From Trichostrongylus colubriformis (taxonomy: Eukaryota; Nematoda; Chromadorea; Rhabditida; Trichostrongylidae): a DNA stretch of 64,000 bases. This document shows positions 12,001-22,289 of the stretch, in pieces. Each line of letters begins with the position of its first letter. Position 1 is the first letter of the stretch. Below the pieces are notes generated by a model. The model had not been told where the DNA came from. It made no database searches and saw only the letters and a program-made list of their open reading frames with translations. Both the position numbers and the translations under genes were made by a program. Location: NCBI GenBank assembly GCA_963978905.1, contig OZ022256.1:28297426-28361425 (forward strand). The letters are read 5' to 3'.

Positions 12001-14318
12001 TGACAAACTGGAAACTCTTTGTGAGTTTTTCGCTTTTTCAAACTTCACGTCTTTGTTTCGTTTCCAAGACAGTATCCCATCAGCCGTGTACTATTTCAGA
12101 TAATGCAGGTACTCTATTTCCAACTAATATACTGCTTCGAGGGTCTGATGGTACTGTTAGAATTCGAGTACCAAAAGGCGGAGGGTTCAATGAGAAGGTT
12201 AGTCAATGATGAAAAATTACCTTTTTCTAGTGATCAACGGATCTATTGCACTGTTAGCTGGCCAAAGTTTACAGTTAGCCCTTTATTTGCAGAGATATGT
12301 TGTCGTCGAACCGCAAACTCTTTTCATGCCTCCAATCAATAGAAGGCTCAAGCGCATGAACATCGAGAAACGAATGGTGCAAGACAGCGGTCTCGTGTTC
12401 GGTAAAGTTATGGTCAAGTAAGTTTCAAAAAGCTCCCATTTTTTGAAACAGCTATTTATTCCACAATTTGATCTATTTTATTCTTACCATTTATTTCATG
12501 TTTTTATACGTAAGGCCTTACGAAATAATGTAGCATTCGAAGTCTATCGCAATATGCATTTCAAAATGGTAGAAATGCAAAGATACTGCAATATGTATCT
12601 GTGGTAGCCATTGCACTTGTTGAAGACGATGTTTGCTCACAATCTTCAAAACACTTTCAGCCATCTTATTTGAAATACGTCTCTTTAAGGAGTGCCAAAG
12701 GAGGTGAAATTGTGCGGCATGCCCAACTTTCAGATGGAATGGTTTTGAAGTTCTACAAAGCTCCTTTTGTAGGTTTTGTAAATATTGCTGACTATTGCGG
12801 TACAAGTTCTGGTGAGCTTTATCGCTACAGTATTTTCAAACTTTTTCTCTATAGTTTTTTATACGTTTAGCATCTTGCAGCTTGATTTGGATAGTCAAAA
12901 GTGTGCATTCAGAAGTCAAATTTTGTTCAGCTGAGAATGTTGTGAAATAGGCTTCATGTCGTTTATTCACCATTTTTTCCTACACAGGTGTTCACAATTC
13001 TTCATGTGCTACCAGCTTTGCTTGTGCTACCAGCCAATACTGCGCGTATCATTACTGATTAAAAGAGGTTCTGACCTTGATAGCCAATAGTAGTTTCAAG
13101 TGAGCCGTTTTGCACCTCACCGTCTGAAAGGCGCAATATTGTGCTCCTAAAAAGCTGGTATATCAGCTTGAATTTTGATTTGAGAAACCGCAGAAACAGC
13201 GACTATCAAAAAAGTTAGGTAATAAAGCATGTTATCAAAACCAAACACCCTTTTAGCTGTCTTCAAGAATAAATTCAACTAAACAAATTGGGAAGAAACT
13301 CAGATTCAAAAAAAGCATGAAAAACGTTGTTACTTATGTAAATTGCAGAAAACGGTAGGGATTATCTTCAGAATAACCAGTATACACTTCGAAAAAATCC
13401 TTATTCCTGACTTTGAAATATCTTGAATAGTGATGGTCAAAACTTAAGATCTTACTCCGATTTCCTTTTTTGCTTGTCGTCCGACTTTAGGCTGCATTAT
13501 ATTTTGCGGCACCGGCGGCGACGGCGGCAATGTCGTGACACGCTATGATTACAGCGCTCGACCGAACCATACTACAGTATGGTGATCGTGGCGGAAGCCC
13601 GCGTGAATTCGTGGCGATATTTGGATTCTGGTGAGAGTACTGGCTGGCATAGTGCCAAACTGTGGCAAGATTCCCCCATGCTTCCGCCACGACCACCATA
13701 CTGTAGTATGGTTCGGTCGAGCGTTATAAACATAGCGCGTCGCCAGAGTGCCACAGCGGTCGGCGACAGTCACACGGCTTGTCGTCGTCGGCGCTGGTGC
13801 TGCGGAGTTTGAGCACGGTCTTATGCGAATGCTGTGTCTCTGGTTATTTTCTTCAGTTCTGCTCTTTGACGCGGTTTTTACCTAGAAAGATATGTGGTTT
13901 ATTCTCAGAGATTCTGTAACTTTAAGTCAGATTCTGCTGCCATTCGGGTAATAGTCGGTAACCTTCTTTCTAACAACAAGTTCTTAGATCTATATTATAA
14001 GGATAATTTCGATAAAAGTTTCGCCAGGAAATGCTACTGCTGTTTGGATTTATTTATGAGACTATTCCAGAGAAATTCATAGAATGTTGTGCTTTATGCT
14101 GTAGCGGGGATAGCCCATGCCTCTTTGTCAGTTATACAGCAGCTTTAACAGGATGATGAGCCATGTGAGCAGTATGTCATCTACGGCTTCGAATTGAAAG
14201 AAACGGAGATAGAAAGTGGAGGAACGCAATTCGAGCTGACTCACCGCAACCAAATCATGACTGATCGCAAGGAACACATTATTTCGTTCCGCGTCGAGCA
14301 TGAGAAGAGCATCATCAA
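6057..14318 (+). CDS. FGD/EXC-5-like Rho GTPase exchange factor (DH-PH-FYVE-PH), 3' end unresolved
   Basis: This multi-exon gene would encode a Rho-family exchange factor of the FGD type; the FGD family activates Cdc42 at membranes, and the C. elegans member EXC-5 shapes the excretory canal (family knowledge). Phase-consistent exons with GT..AG borders: 6057-6171, 6255-6409, 7092-7237, 7294-7446, 7673-7753, 7804-7957, 8061-8186, 8263-8352, 8423-8589, 8910-9063, 9136-9212, 9264-9334, 9389-9486, 9968-10066, 10136-10317, 10373-10487, 10538-10674, 11555-11658, 11719-11849, 11921-12020, 12100-12197, 12293-12417, 12534-12594, 12661-12768, 14152-14318. This gives about 1,000 residues. The order is a Pro/Ser-rich N-terminus (~1-305), DH (~310-530), PH (~530-660), FYVE (~740-805) and a second PH. 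A second in-frame ATG lies at 6063. The 60-bp intron 11659-11718 is optional because the frame stays open through it. No stop codon could be placed; the last exon lies beyond 14318. Confidence 0.9.
6255..8186 (+). other. FGD-like gene: low-complexity N-terminal exons
   Basis: Exons 2-7 encode a disordered, Pro/Ser/Thr-rich region. Exon 2 has PxxP-type stretches such as PPVPPHKSKSP and KPPVAPKPP, which are typical SH3-binding-like motifs. Exon 4 contains an acidic run (ELSDSDSDDG). FGD proteins characteristically have a proline-rich N-terminus ahead of the DH domain (family knowledge). All splice phases join without a stop. Confidence 0.75.
8263..9486 (+). other. FGD-like gene: DH (RhoGEF) domain exons
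   Basis: Six exons encode the Dbl-homology domain, the catalytic exchange module. The first helix includes ANEFYSVQRLFLKYLRDM, followed by FLLEKSRFVQELTQL and the region MRYKILMMSYNNYLVEG, which corresponds to the conserved CR3 helix. The usual RIPRY-type start of that helix is replaced by NFMRY, so the exchange surface may be divergent. The domain ends at LPSNEELFKLYDRFQ. Confidence 0.88.
9968..10487 (+). other. FGD-like gene: first PH domain and linker exons
   Basis: Three exons encode the PH domain that follows DH. The beta-strand signature RRLIRQGEVLKQTRK and the RYLVLFSDTLWICRVV strand pair are clear. The C-terminal helix (RSLWQKDIDTAREEKRKYK) leads into a basic helical linker. DH-PH tandems position the GEF at phosphoinositide membranes (family knowledge). 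Confidence 0.88.
11719..12020 (+). other. FGD-like gene: FYVE zinc-finger exons
   Basis: Two exons encode a FYVE finger, which binds PI(3)P membranes. The WxxD-type lead is LWIPDD, the signature basic patch is RRHHCRDCG, and the following zinc ligands are CSACVG and CPECYDKL. The first ligand pair is CLMEGC, i.e. CX4C instead of the common CX2C. FGD-family FYVE fingers are known to diverge from the consensus. Confidence 0.9.
12293..14318 (+). other. FGD-like gene: C-terminal PH domain exons
   Basis: The exons encode most of a second PH domain: YLKYVSLRSAKGG, then RHAQLSDGMVLKFYKAP, then EQYVIYGFELKETEIESGG and HIISFRVEHEKSIIK. The 12293-12417 exon ends in phase 2 and cannot join 12661 directly. 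A 61-nt exon at 12534-12594 restores the frame. The C-terminal helix is missing from 14152-14318. A candidate continuation (YLMAVAIKATVDLK) begins at 15925 after an AG, but a direct join from 14318 is one base out of frame. Confidence 0.75.
13495..13812. repeat. GC-rich foldback element in an intron of the FGD-like gene
   Basis: The arms are inverted copies. GCTCGACCGAACCATACTAC near 13554 is matched by its complement, GTAGTATGGTTCGGTCGAGC, near 13705. The similarity continues outward through GC-rich, imperfect repeats to roughly 13495 and 13812. There is no ORF of note. It looks like a MITE or foldback repeat inserted in the 1.4-kb intron 12769-14151; no clean target duplication was seen. 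Confidence 0.7.
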
Positions 14319-16060
14319 GTGAGTTGAAGATTCCGAATCGTATACTACTTTTCTCCATCGGCGAGACATATTAGAAATTACCGAAAATTTAAAAGTCGAA
14401 GGAGCTGAGAAATGTTCTCCATTTTGCTATCTCGCAGTCTCTCCGTTTTGAGAGTTTCTTCTGAGTGAAATCTCAGCATCGAAAAGTCATCGCTTGTCAG
14501 TCTATTTTTACACATATGGGGCTTCTCGATGAACGAAGCGAGGAATCATGACGCTTGATGCTGGTGTTCATTTTGTCAAAATTTTACATCGTATGTTATG
14601 TTAGTAGTATGTTAGTGAATGGAGCAGGCATTATTATTGCGCGCAGGAGTGGTCTCTTTATGGAGCTCTTCACTACAGGATGACTGTGGGGCTAGTGTGC
14701 GCATTTTGGGCATGAAGCAGATTTGCGATTTTTTCCAGAATTATTGGCTTATTGAAATTTCATCCTGAAACAGGGTCCCGCTGATTTTCGCGGGTAGCAC
14801 CCTTTGAAATATGCCGCGGTTCCATTACTTTGCGTATGACGTGCTGATTCAGTTATGTTAGCCCATGTTACACCACTGGAGGCGCGCAGAATACTCATAA
14901 GGAAAAGCTACCACATAGGTCATTCATGTGGTCTGTAGACATTTAGATCTAGGTGTTAATGAGTAGAGTAGAACTGGTGAGGAGTCTTTGCCTATTATGG
15001 TGAGTTCCTCTGATCATGTTGAGGGCCACTCAAAGTTGCTAAGGAAGAAGGCTTCATGGATTCGACGAGGTGTGCCCTTTTCAGACGCTTCCGCTCTTTG
15101 CTATAACCGCATAGTTCAATGGGCTCAAACTTCCCAAGATGATGCCTGAGACCCTCACAAACGACCTCATTCTCCCCTAACCCTTGCAGTGAGAGGTTCT
15201 GAAAGGATTTCCCAGGGGTAGCTTCTAAACATCCCATTCTAGCTTATCCCTGAAGTGTTTGATGAAGCAGTCATGTTCCTCGTGAGTGAGATCATGGATT
15301 CTTCCCATATTCTTCCTTTGAGACATGAGTGAGATAATGTTTTGATGGCGACAAATTATGTCATTACACCCTCAACACCATTCATACATACATCACTCAT
15401 TAGCCCATTCATTTCTATTATTAGATTTCTTTTTGAATTTTCAGCTTGTTTTTGGAACTTGCACTTTGTGAGTCGCTGTAAGAAAAAAGCCAGACCTTGA
15501 ATAAAAATCGAAAAATTCGCTATAGCTCAGGTTCAGGGCCTTCCACCGTTTTTTGCCTCATTCAAAGTTAGACTGTGACACTATTCGTGAGCGGATAAAT
15601 GTAGGTGTAAAATAAATACTAAAATACATACATATCAAATGTAGATACAGTGTATGCATGGTGACCCCTGTTCGTCGATGGGAAAAATCTATCATAGATG
15701 CAGAAAAAATAGAGGCCTTTTGGCTCATGTGTGAGTATACCGCACGTGATGAGTGCATAGACTGCGTCGGTTGCTACAGCCAACATCGTAATCGACCTGC
15801 GAACGAAATTCTTTGTTAGTGGGACGTTTCGGTGATACAATATTTCCAAAGTGTAGGTTCATTATCTTTCATCTATCATCTTTCACTAGAATAGACCAAC
15901 AACTTTCTCCATTTTTATGAATAGTACCTGATGGCTGTTGCAATCAAAGCAACGGTGGATTTGAAAACAAAGAATCGCAAAATTTCTATTTGCTTCACTC
16001 GAAAATCGCGGTGTCTCAAAAGGATGGCTTCGTTCAGTATTTCGAACTTTTCCAAGAATG
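14319..16060. other. Region that should hold the last exon(s) of the FGD-like gene
   Basis: The end of the second PH domain and the stop codon must lie here or beyond. Acceptor-like sites followed by short open frames occur at 15075 and 15443, and a longer one at 15925. None joins the 14318 donor in frame to give a convincing PH helix. No independent gene is visible. Confidence 0.4.
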
Positions 16061-16084
16061 AACCAATCAAAAAACAGCAATATT

Positions 16085-17140
16085 CAAAAACTGTGGCCTT
16101 CCCTCTTCCTCCACCTCAGTCATTCGTTTCGGCATGCTTTGGACAAATCGTGGGATCGTTCCTAGCGACACCCTCCCCCAGGCTTCCGGGATGACGCCCT
16201 TCAACTCTGGACGTTCGGAGCAGGAATTCGGACGGGTAACCTGCAGAAGTTCTTTATTGGATCCGAGTTTGGCCACTTGGTTGGACACCCAAAAAGGCTG
16301 ATATTTCCCGCTCCAAACCACGCCTTTGCGGAGGCCTACACTTGGACAGGAGCATTATCTTGTTGAAATTCGAAGCGTGCGGATGGAAATGCCGCTTATA
16401 TAGTAACCAATCATTTCGAAGGTAGGTACTGGAGCCCACGCGATGTGTAATGTTCACTATATGGTCTTACCGAAGAGAGAGAAGGTGATTCAAGCCACAA
16501 AACAACACCAGCAAACACCCGCCTTGAAAGTGACGTGGCTCCTCCCGCAAATCCTTCCAATAACTTGCCAAGCCATCGGGTCCATCCAATTCAAATTTCT
16601 TCTCATCAGAAAAGATCACCTGCAACATTGCTACTAATATTCCGTGGAATATTACGTCAATGGATTGACCCTGCAAACTATCCCATGTCATTGTACGTCC
16701 AGCTGACATGTTTCTCGGCAAAAAGGACTCGATCCTCATCATTCACGCTCGCGAGATATAGCGTGGGCAAAAACCGTCTGCACTCGATGCGAGGAAACGA
16801 TTTGAGCAGACACTTATTGGAGGTGGATGGACCCGACGGCTTTTCGACAAGCTAGGTATCAAATCCCTGCCAGCTGTTGCACATCCTTTGTGCAGCTCCA
16901 GCTGTTGCACATCCTTTGTGCAAGCGCTAAGAACTTTTGCTTTTCAGAATGTTGTCGCGCCACGCTACGCGAAACCCACTTATTTTTTCGTGTCATACAG
17001 GTCCGTGTTGTGGCAGAAGCTACTGGTCAAGTTGAGGGATCGGCCCATCTTCTTTAAATTTTGCGAGTGCTGTGTTCCATTTCTTTGTAAGCCCGAATTC
17101 GTTCCCTTTCACACTCGGATAAATGTGTTTCGCGTGGCAT
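16085..17140 (-). pseudogene. Tc1-like transposase, frameshifted and stop-ridden
   Basis: Read on the minus strand, the relic starts MPRETHLSECERERI at 17140, a typical Tc1-type N-terminus. It continues to the catalytic-domain segment VIFSDEKKFELDGPDGLASY near 16620-16560, the motif QQDNAPV near 16350, and the C-terminal QSMPKRMTEV near 16138-16109. Several frame changes and stops interrupt it. The sequence ACTTTTGAAACACCGTGA near 17240-17257 resembles a Tc-type terminal repeat; the opposite end is degenerate. A 28-bp tandem duplication sits inside at 16870-16924. Confidence 0.85.
16870..16924. repeat. 28-bp tandem duplication inside the Tc1-like relic
   Basis: The segment CCAGCTGTTGCACATCCTTT occurs at 16870 and again at 16898, a period of 28 bp with near-perfect identity. 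It duplicates part of the decayed transposase N-terminal half, so it arose after insertion. Confidence 0.8.
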
Positions 17141-17304
17141 GGCACTGTAGAACCAACTTCAAGAGAAAACCATCAGCACATTAATTTTGCAATCCACCTC
17201 TTAATGGAGGCAAAGTGGAAAGGCTAAATGAGCCTTACTTTTGAAACACCGTGATTTTCGGAGGAAAAAACAATTGAAATTTTGCGGTTCTTTATTTTCG
17301 GCTT

Positions 17305-17344
17305 CACTCGCGCGTTTGGTCGCGACATCCACAACGCGCGAGTG
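17305..17344. repeat. Perfect 12-bp hairpin
   Basis: CACTCGCGCGTT at 17305-17316 pairs perfectly with AACGCGCGAGTG at 17333-17344 around a 16-nt loop. It lies outside the Tc1-like coding relic. There is no T-run or other terminator-like feature, and no function is assigned. Confidence 0.6.
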
Positions 17345-20008
17345 GTTAGAATTTGGGGACTTGTTGATGTATTTTAGGACATCGCTTAAAATGGGGCGAA
17401 CCTACATTCCTTGGACACACTGTATTCTGATTTGATGGTGTTAAGTTAACAGGAAAAAGCAATACACTGCTTCTTAGTTGGTTTCATTTTTGGCAATACA
17501 TGTGAACAGCTTCTCGTGACATAACCTGTGGTGCAAAATCTTAGCTAGTGTTAACATTATCCGTTCAGGCCAATAAAATCATTATGATCTAATCTGTCTT
17601 CCTTCATCAAAGGAAGCTTGGAAGCATATACAACTCATAAAATTGCAGGTGGTCGAATGCTTTGCGACATGGTCTTGGTATTGAGTGACTTCCATGTGTG
17701 TGCCATAAGATCTGGAAGAAGAACTAGTCACTACTATAAATAGTCGGTCTACTTATATTCGCCTTGAATTATATTTATGAAATTTTGGAATTTTTTGTGC
17801 TGCTCACACCGCCTACCTATTAGCACTAACCGTGTGTTTGTTGATTGAACCCTCAGTGTTGAGTATGTTTCCCCGAGTACGATGTATAGCACGCATTTTT
17901 CTGCTTCATTGAGCGTATCCATTTAGAATCGAGCCATTGTGATGTCATACTAAAGTATCCCAATTTGATGACGGCTTTTTGACTTCCAGTCAGCGTGGAG
18001 TGCGACCACATGTCGCCTGATTAATCTCGACATTCTCAAGCTTCACCTTTTGATCGTATAAAGTGGCAGAAGATCCTGCACTGGGTGTTCACTCGCCGAG
18101 TCAGTGTTCTATCCAGATCAAGTATCGAGTAAGAATGTCCACCCTTTCCTCATCTTGTGAAGACTACTTATGTTGTATAGGCCAGGGCGTGATAGGGAAG
18201 TATGGAGGTACTGGAGAGAAAGTGGAAGAAGCAATATTACGTGCTTCCGAAATCCGAGGAAATTGATTAGGTTGATGATATAGCTGAGCACCTATGGTCA
18301 TGCTCCGAGCATTTTTAAAATTTTGCCTATAGATTGTGGTTTCGTCACGGGAGCTATGATCTGAGAGCCCAGAGGCCAGGTGCTAGACAAGGGACTGTTT
18401 TAAATATCCTTGTTTGGGACCAGGTTGCGTGATCCGGCTCTGATTGAGAGATACAGAACTGGGCAAACGGGGCATCTTATAAAAAGTTGCACATCTTTGC
18501 ATCTTCTGTAATCTTTGAAGGGTCGGTCTGCACTCAGGAGTATATTTTTGCCTAAGCCTTAATCAAGGAAAGAGGGAGTTCCTTCCCCTTCTAGGCTTGA
18601 GTGAATGATATCCATAGGTGGATACCAACCCCGCGTTCCTCACTGCCGTTGCACCCTGAACTGTTTCCTTTGTATTTGCTACACCCTGAAGAGGTGAGTA
18701 CGCCCACCAGGACGCGCTTTTTTGGTGAGTACTCCACTTCGTTACGATGCTTTTCTGTGCTGTTCGTTCCAAGGAGTGGTTGCATACCTGTATCATGTAC
18801 GCGACCGAGTGCAAATCACATTAAGTTGTCAGAATTATTGACGCTAATTCCGCAGGCGCGAGCTATAATAGTAATTGCCCTGATAAAAACTATCATCGCT
18901 TCAAAGTGCCATATAATTCAGGCGAATTACGGCATCAATGTGCATGGCGTTCCAGACCGTTAGGAAATGGGTATGTCGCGGAGGTGTCTCATAATCAGAT
19001 CCACGTTTTGGCCTGGACATTGTGTCGCTCGCTTCTTGGTTCCGGTGTTTTGAGACGAGTCTCCTTCAAGCTCTTTATCTCTGTTTCTTTGTTCAGTTTC
19101 TCTTACTAGTTCCACGTAAAGTTGGAGTCGACGCTAGTTCTTTTTCCCATTTTGTCGTTGCGGTGCATTCACTGATTCATAACCCAAATCACCTGTACAT
19201 TTTCCAGTTACATCGACCTATCCGTCTAGTTGTATTAATATCCGGTGACAATGTATTTATTTACGCCGGTATGCATTTTCTGCTTCTCTTGATCGTGTGG
19301 TAGCTGTGATACGAATTGTGATATGAAGAATACTCTTTGAACTCTCCCGACTGAAACATGTTGGCAAGGAAATCTAAAGGAAGCTATAAAAATAACGTAG
19401 AAACTGGCTGGTTGGTTGGATGACTGGCCCGCCAAGCATGTGAAGCAGACTTCCGTTGAACGGCCACTTAACCGCGCAAACGTTTACGAAGCAAGTCGTT
19501 GGAAAATCCCATCGCGATTCTAGTCTAGCGGCATCCTCCGCGAGCTGCTCCTCTGTCTCTGCTTTTCAGCTTTCTCCGGGCTTCTCCGTTTGGAGAAATA
19601 TCACTAGTCAGTTTCTTGTGATGTATGGTGCCTTATTGGATCACAGTGTGGAATTATGGCAATTAGAACTGGACTAACAAAAAGATGTGATGACGTAGAT
19701 GAAATTCCCCCTCCCACATCACATTAGTCGTTTTGACATGAGCGCACATTCACACATCCACATCATGCCTCGGTTTGCAACCACAAAAAAAACTTTAATT
19801 TTACTTCCCAAAGAAAAGATGCTGCTTCCGCGATGCTGCAAAATGATACCATCACTAGGCAATTGGAATGCTCCATAACTTAAAAAAAACCGACTGAAAA
19901 AACGATACCTGATCCAGTGGTCTCTTGCTCCTTCATGTCTTCAGCAGTCCTGAAAATTAAACGCATATAAATTTTATCTTTGAGGTTTTGGCCCACATGG
20001 TGCCATGA
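17345..20008. other. Non-coding stretch
   Basis: I see only short open frames, AT-rich sequence and no repeat with clear ends. No protein family is recognisable on either strand. Confidence 0.4.
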
Positions 20009-20013
20009 TTTGA

Positions 20014-20450
20014 TGAATCGTGCACGGAAAAATGAGTTTCTCTGTTACCCATGTATTTATGTCGTATCCCATAGGGGGCATACAAAAATTCACGCGAAAA
20101 ATGAGAATTTGGCTAAAGTATAGCTCCCCCAAGTGAAGGCCGAGGGGGCGGGGCCTCACAGTTAGTGCGCGCCCGTCGCCTGCCGCGGTCGGAAGCGATG
20201 AGTGGGATCGTTTACGGAACTTTTTGCCCGCGTTATGTGTCTCCGACCGCGGCGGACGACAGGGCGGGCATTAACCCTGGGGCTCCGTCCCTCAGCCTCC
20301 ACTTCGGGAGGCTGAGGGACGGAGCCCCAGGGTTAATGCCTACCTTAGCCGGATTCTCATTTTTCGCGCGAAACTTTTCATCCCCCTATTAGGCAAATAC
20401 GAGATAAATATATGGTTCATAGAGAAACTCATTTTTTCGTGCATGATTCC
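20014..20450. mobile_element. Foldback MITE with ~105-bp TIRs
   Basis: The left arm (GAATCGTGCACGGAAAAATG from about 20015) is matched in inverted orientation by the right arm ending ...CGTGCATGATTCC. The similarity extends about 105 bp into each side. TTTGA flanks both outer ends (20009-20013 and 20451-20455), a candidate 5-bp target duplication. The GC-rich core contains the 34-bp perfect hairpin at 20267-20340 and an inverted pair of GCCGCGGTCGGA-type sequences around 20180 and 20245. There is no transposase. Confidence 0.8.
20267..20340. repeat. Perfect 34-bp inverted repeat with 6-nt loop
   Basis: Positions 20267-20300 are the exact reverse complement of 20307-20340. The arm begins GGCATTAACCCTGGGGCTCC. 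The loop is ACTTCG, so a CUUCGG-type cap is possible in RNA. It sits in the centre of the foldback MITE. All 34 pairs match by eye, whereas the MITE's outer TIRs show many mismatches. Confidence 0.9.
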
Positions 20451-20554
20451 TTTGAATTGTAGTCGGTTTGGATTCCACTCCTCATTGCACAGATTCTTTG
20501 CACTATGAAATCTCCCACATCATCCATTAAATAAGAGTCTAATGCCAATGTCGG

Positions 20555-20705
20555 CTAGGGTGGAAGGTTCACTGGGTGATGGCTTCACCCTACTCGTATG
20601 CTCCGGGTTACATGAATTTGCGCATTAACCTGCACGCAAACAAGATTTTGGTGTGGCTTTCGACACGCATGACGAGGGTACAGTGCAACAATGGAGCTTC
20701 AACCT
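20555..20705 (+). repeat. Diverged fragment related to the Tc3-like element at 27783-29343
   Basis: Segments such as GCAAACAAGATTTTGGTGTG and CGACACGCATGACGAGGGTA align with GGAAACAAGATTTTGGTGAA and CGAGACGCATGACAAGAGAA of the left arm of the Tc3-like foldback (around 28335-28385), in the same orientation. The match is partial, and no ends were located. Confidence 0.55.
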
Positions 20706-21635
20706 GCAACGCTGTCAATTTCTGTAAGACGATCTGTGAAAAATGTCGTCGTGCATGGCTGCTGCGAGGGATTACGCAGCACCCATTTTTGAGTTTTGGT
20801 GAATCGAAGCTACCTGTGGTCTACCACATTTGTATAAAAGGGGCCGATTATCTCAGATATCCCTTGCGAATACGAAGACTCATCGCTTGTTGCTGTTTTG
20901 ATTGAAACGCTTCGATATTCACAAATTCAAGCTACTCATTCTCATGTACTTCTAAAACCATGCACAAGCTGTCTCCCCTTGTACTGCTCATCTATGTAGC
21001 TGTCGTCGTTGCAGCTCTACCAAACAAGAAGTTTTGAAGTGAAGTCATCCGAAAAGTGCTTTTTTGCTGTACTTTAAAATTTCCCTAATAATTCGAAGGC
21101 CTAATCGAATTCTGAGGAGAGCCTTTATTGAGAAAGAACAACTTTAATCTGACTGAGGGAAGGAGTGTGTAAGCTGATCTAGGTTGACGAGCTCTGAAAC
21201 TTGGATTTATCTTATGAACGCAAAAACCGGCCACAACTTTCTTTACAACCTAATATTACCATTATCTCCAGAACCAGCTGTCGAACACGGTTTGGGACGC
21301 GTCTTCACAAGGTCTTCAGAGACCATCTAGTTATCATTAGTTTGTTCACTGCCGAGCAACTGTAAGGTACAGCTTTTGCACCCGACGATAACTCAACAAC
21401 ATAAGCCATTTAACGAGACTCGACTGAAAATCAGTAGTTAATCAAAGAAAATGAATATGAGTTTGTAGAGCAGCTTGATGCAGCATGGCGTACTTCTAGC
21501 GGGTCGGAGGTCACATATCCTCCGATTTCTCTCCAGTGAAAATTAACAATATTTGAGAACAATTACCAGATTGATCGAAAAGTTTCGATAGCGTTTAGAT
21601 TTTTCAGTTTTATTTTACCGCTAAGCAATTAATGC
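20706..21635. other. Non-coding stretch
   Basis: No ORF of note, no recognisable protein fragment and no paired repeats were seen between the Tc3-like fragment and the mariner relic. Confidence 0.4.
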
Positions 21636-21639
21636 AAGC

Positions 21640-22280
21640 TAATCGACAATATAATAACCATCGTTAGTTATAAAGTTGCCTACCTGATGAGCAGGTCAGC
21701 GATTTTTTCTTCCAGAACTGGGGTGCTCAGTAATCAAAGAAGTCACCGACCACTTGTTCAAGGCAGTCATAGCTGACGCATTGTTTTTTCGCTAGGAAAG
21801 CCTCGAGGGGCCGGAACAAGTGGTAATTTGAGGCGGCAATATCAGATGAATAGGGTGGATGTGGAACCGTGTCTCAGCTTAGATCCTCCAATTTTGCACG
21901 AGTCTCTTTACCTTTGGCTTACGTTGGCTGCTGCACTCCGCGCGGGAGTCGGATGGCGCGGTGCTTATTAGCGTCGTAGAGGATCCAGCTTGCATTTCCA
22001 GAAACCAGGTCCTCCAGGAGCTCCTTGCGATGTGGCGGTGAAGGAAGACTAACAAATGGATACCGGGGTGTACTGCATGCTACCGGTCAAGACATGAGAC
22101 ATCCATCGAGTCAGTACTTTACTGTAACCGAGGGCCTGAAGGCAACCGACGAGTGCTGACTGGGCAGGAGGGCTGGTAAGTTTTCTTGGTCGTCTTAGCC
22201 CGTAGGCCGTCCAGCGCGTTACAGTACACTTCTCCTATCGGACCATGTGCAGATCACGAATTTTATTGGGAGGAATTCCT
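21640..22280 (-). pseudogene. Mariner-type transposase relic, internally deleted
   Basis: On the minus strand the N-terminal half reads LGYSKVLTRWMSHVLTG, as in the mariner helix-turn-helix region, followed by SWILYDANKHRAIRLPRG. It then jumps to the C-terminal motif HPPYSSDIAASNYHLFRPL (about 21860-21800), with its third catalytic Asp context. The stretch carrying the second catalytic Asp (HDNARPH-type) is absent, and several frameshifts and stops are present. No TIRs were identified. Confidence 0.75.
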
Positions 22281-22289
22281 GCATCTTTG

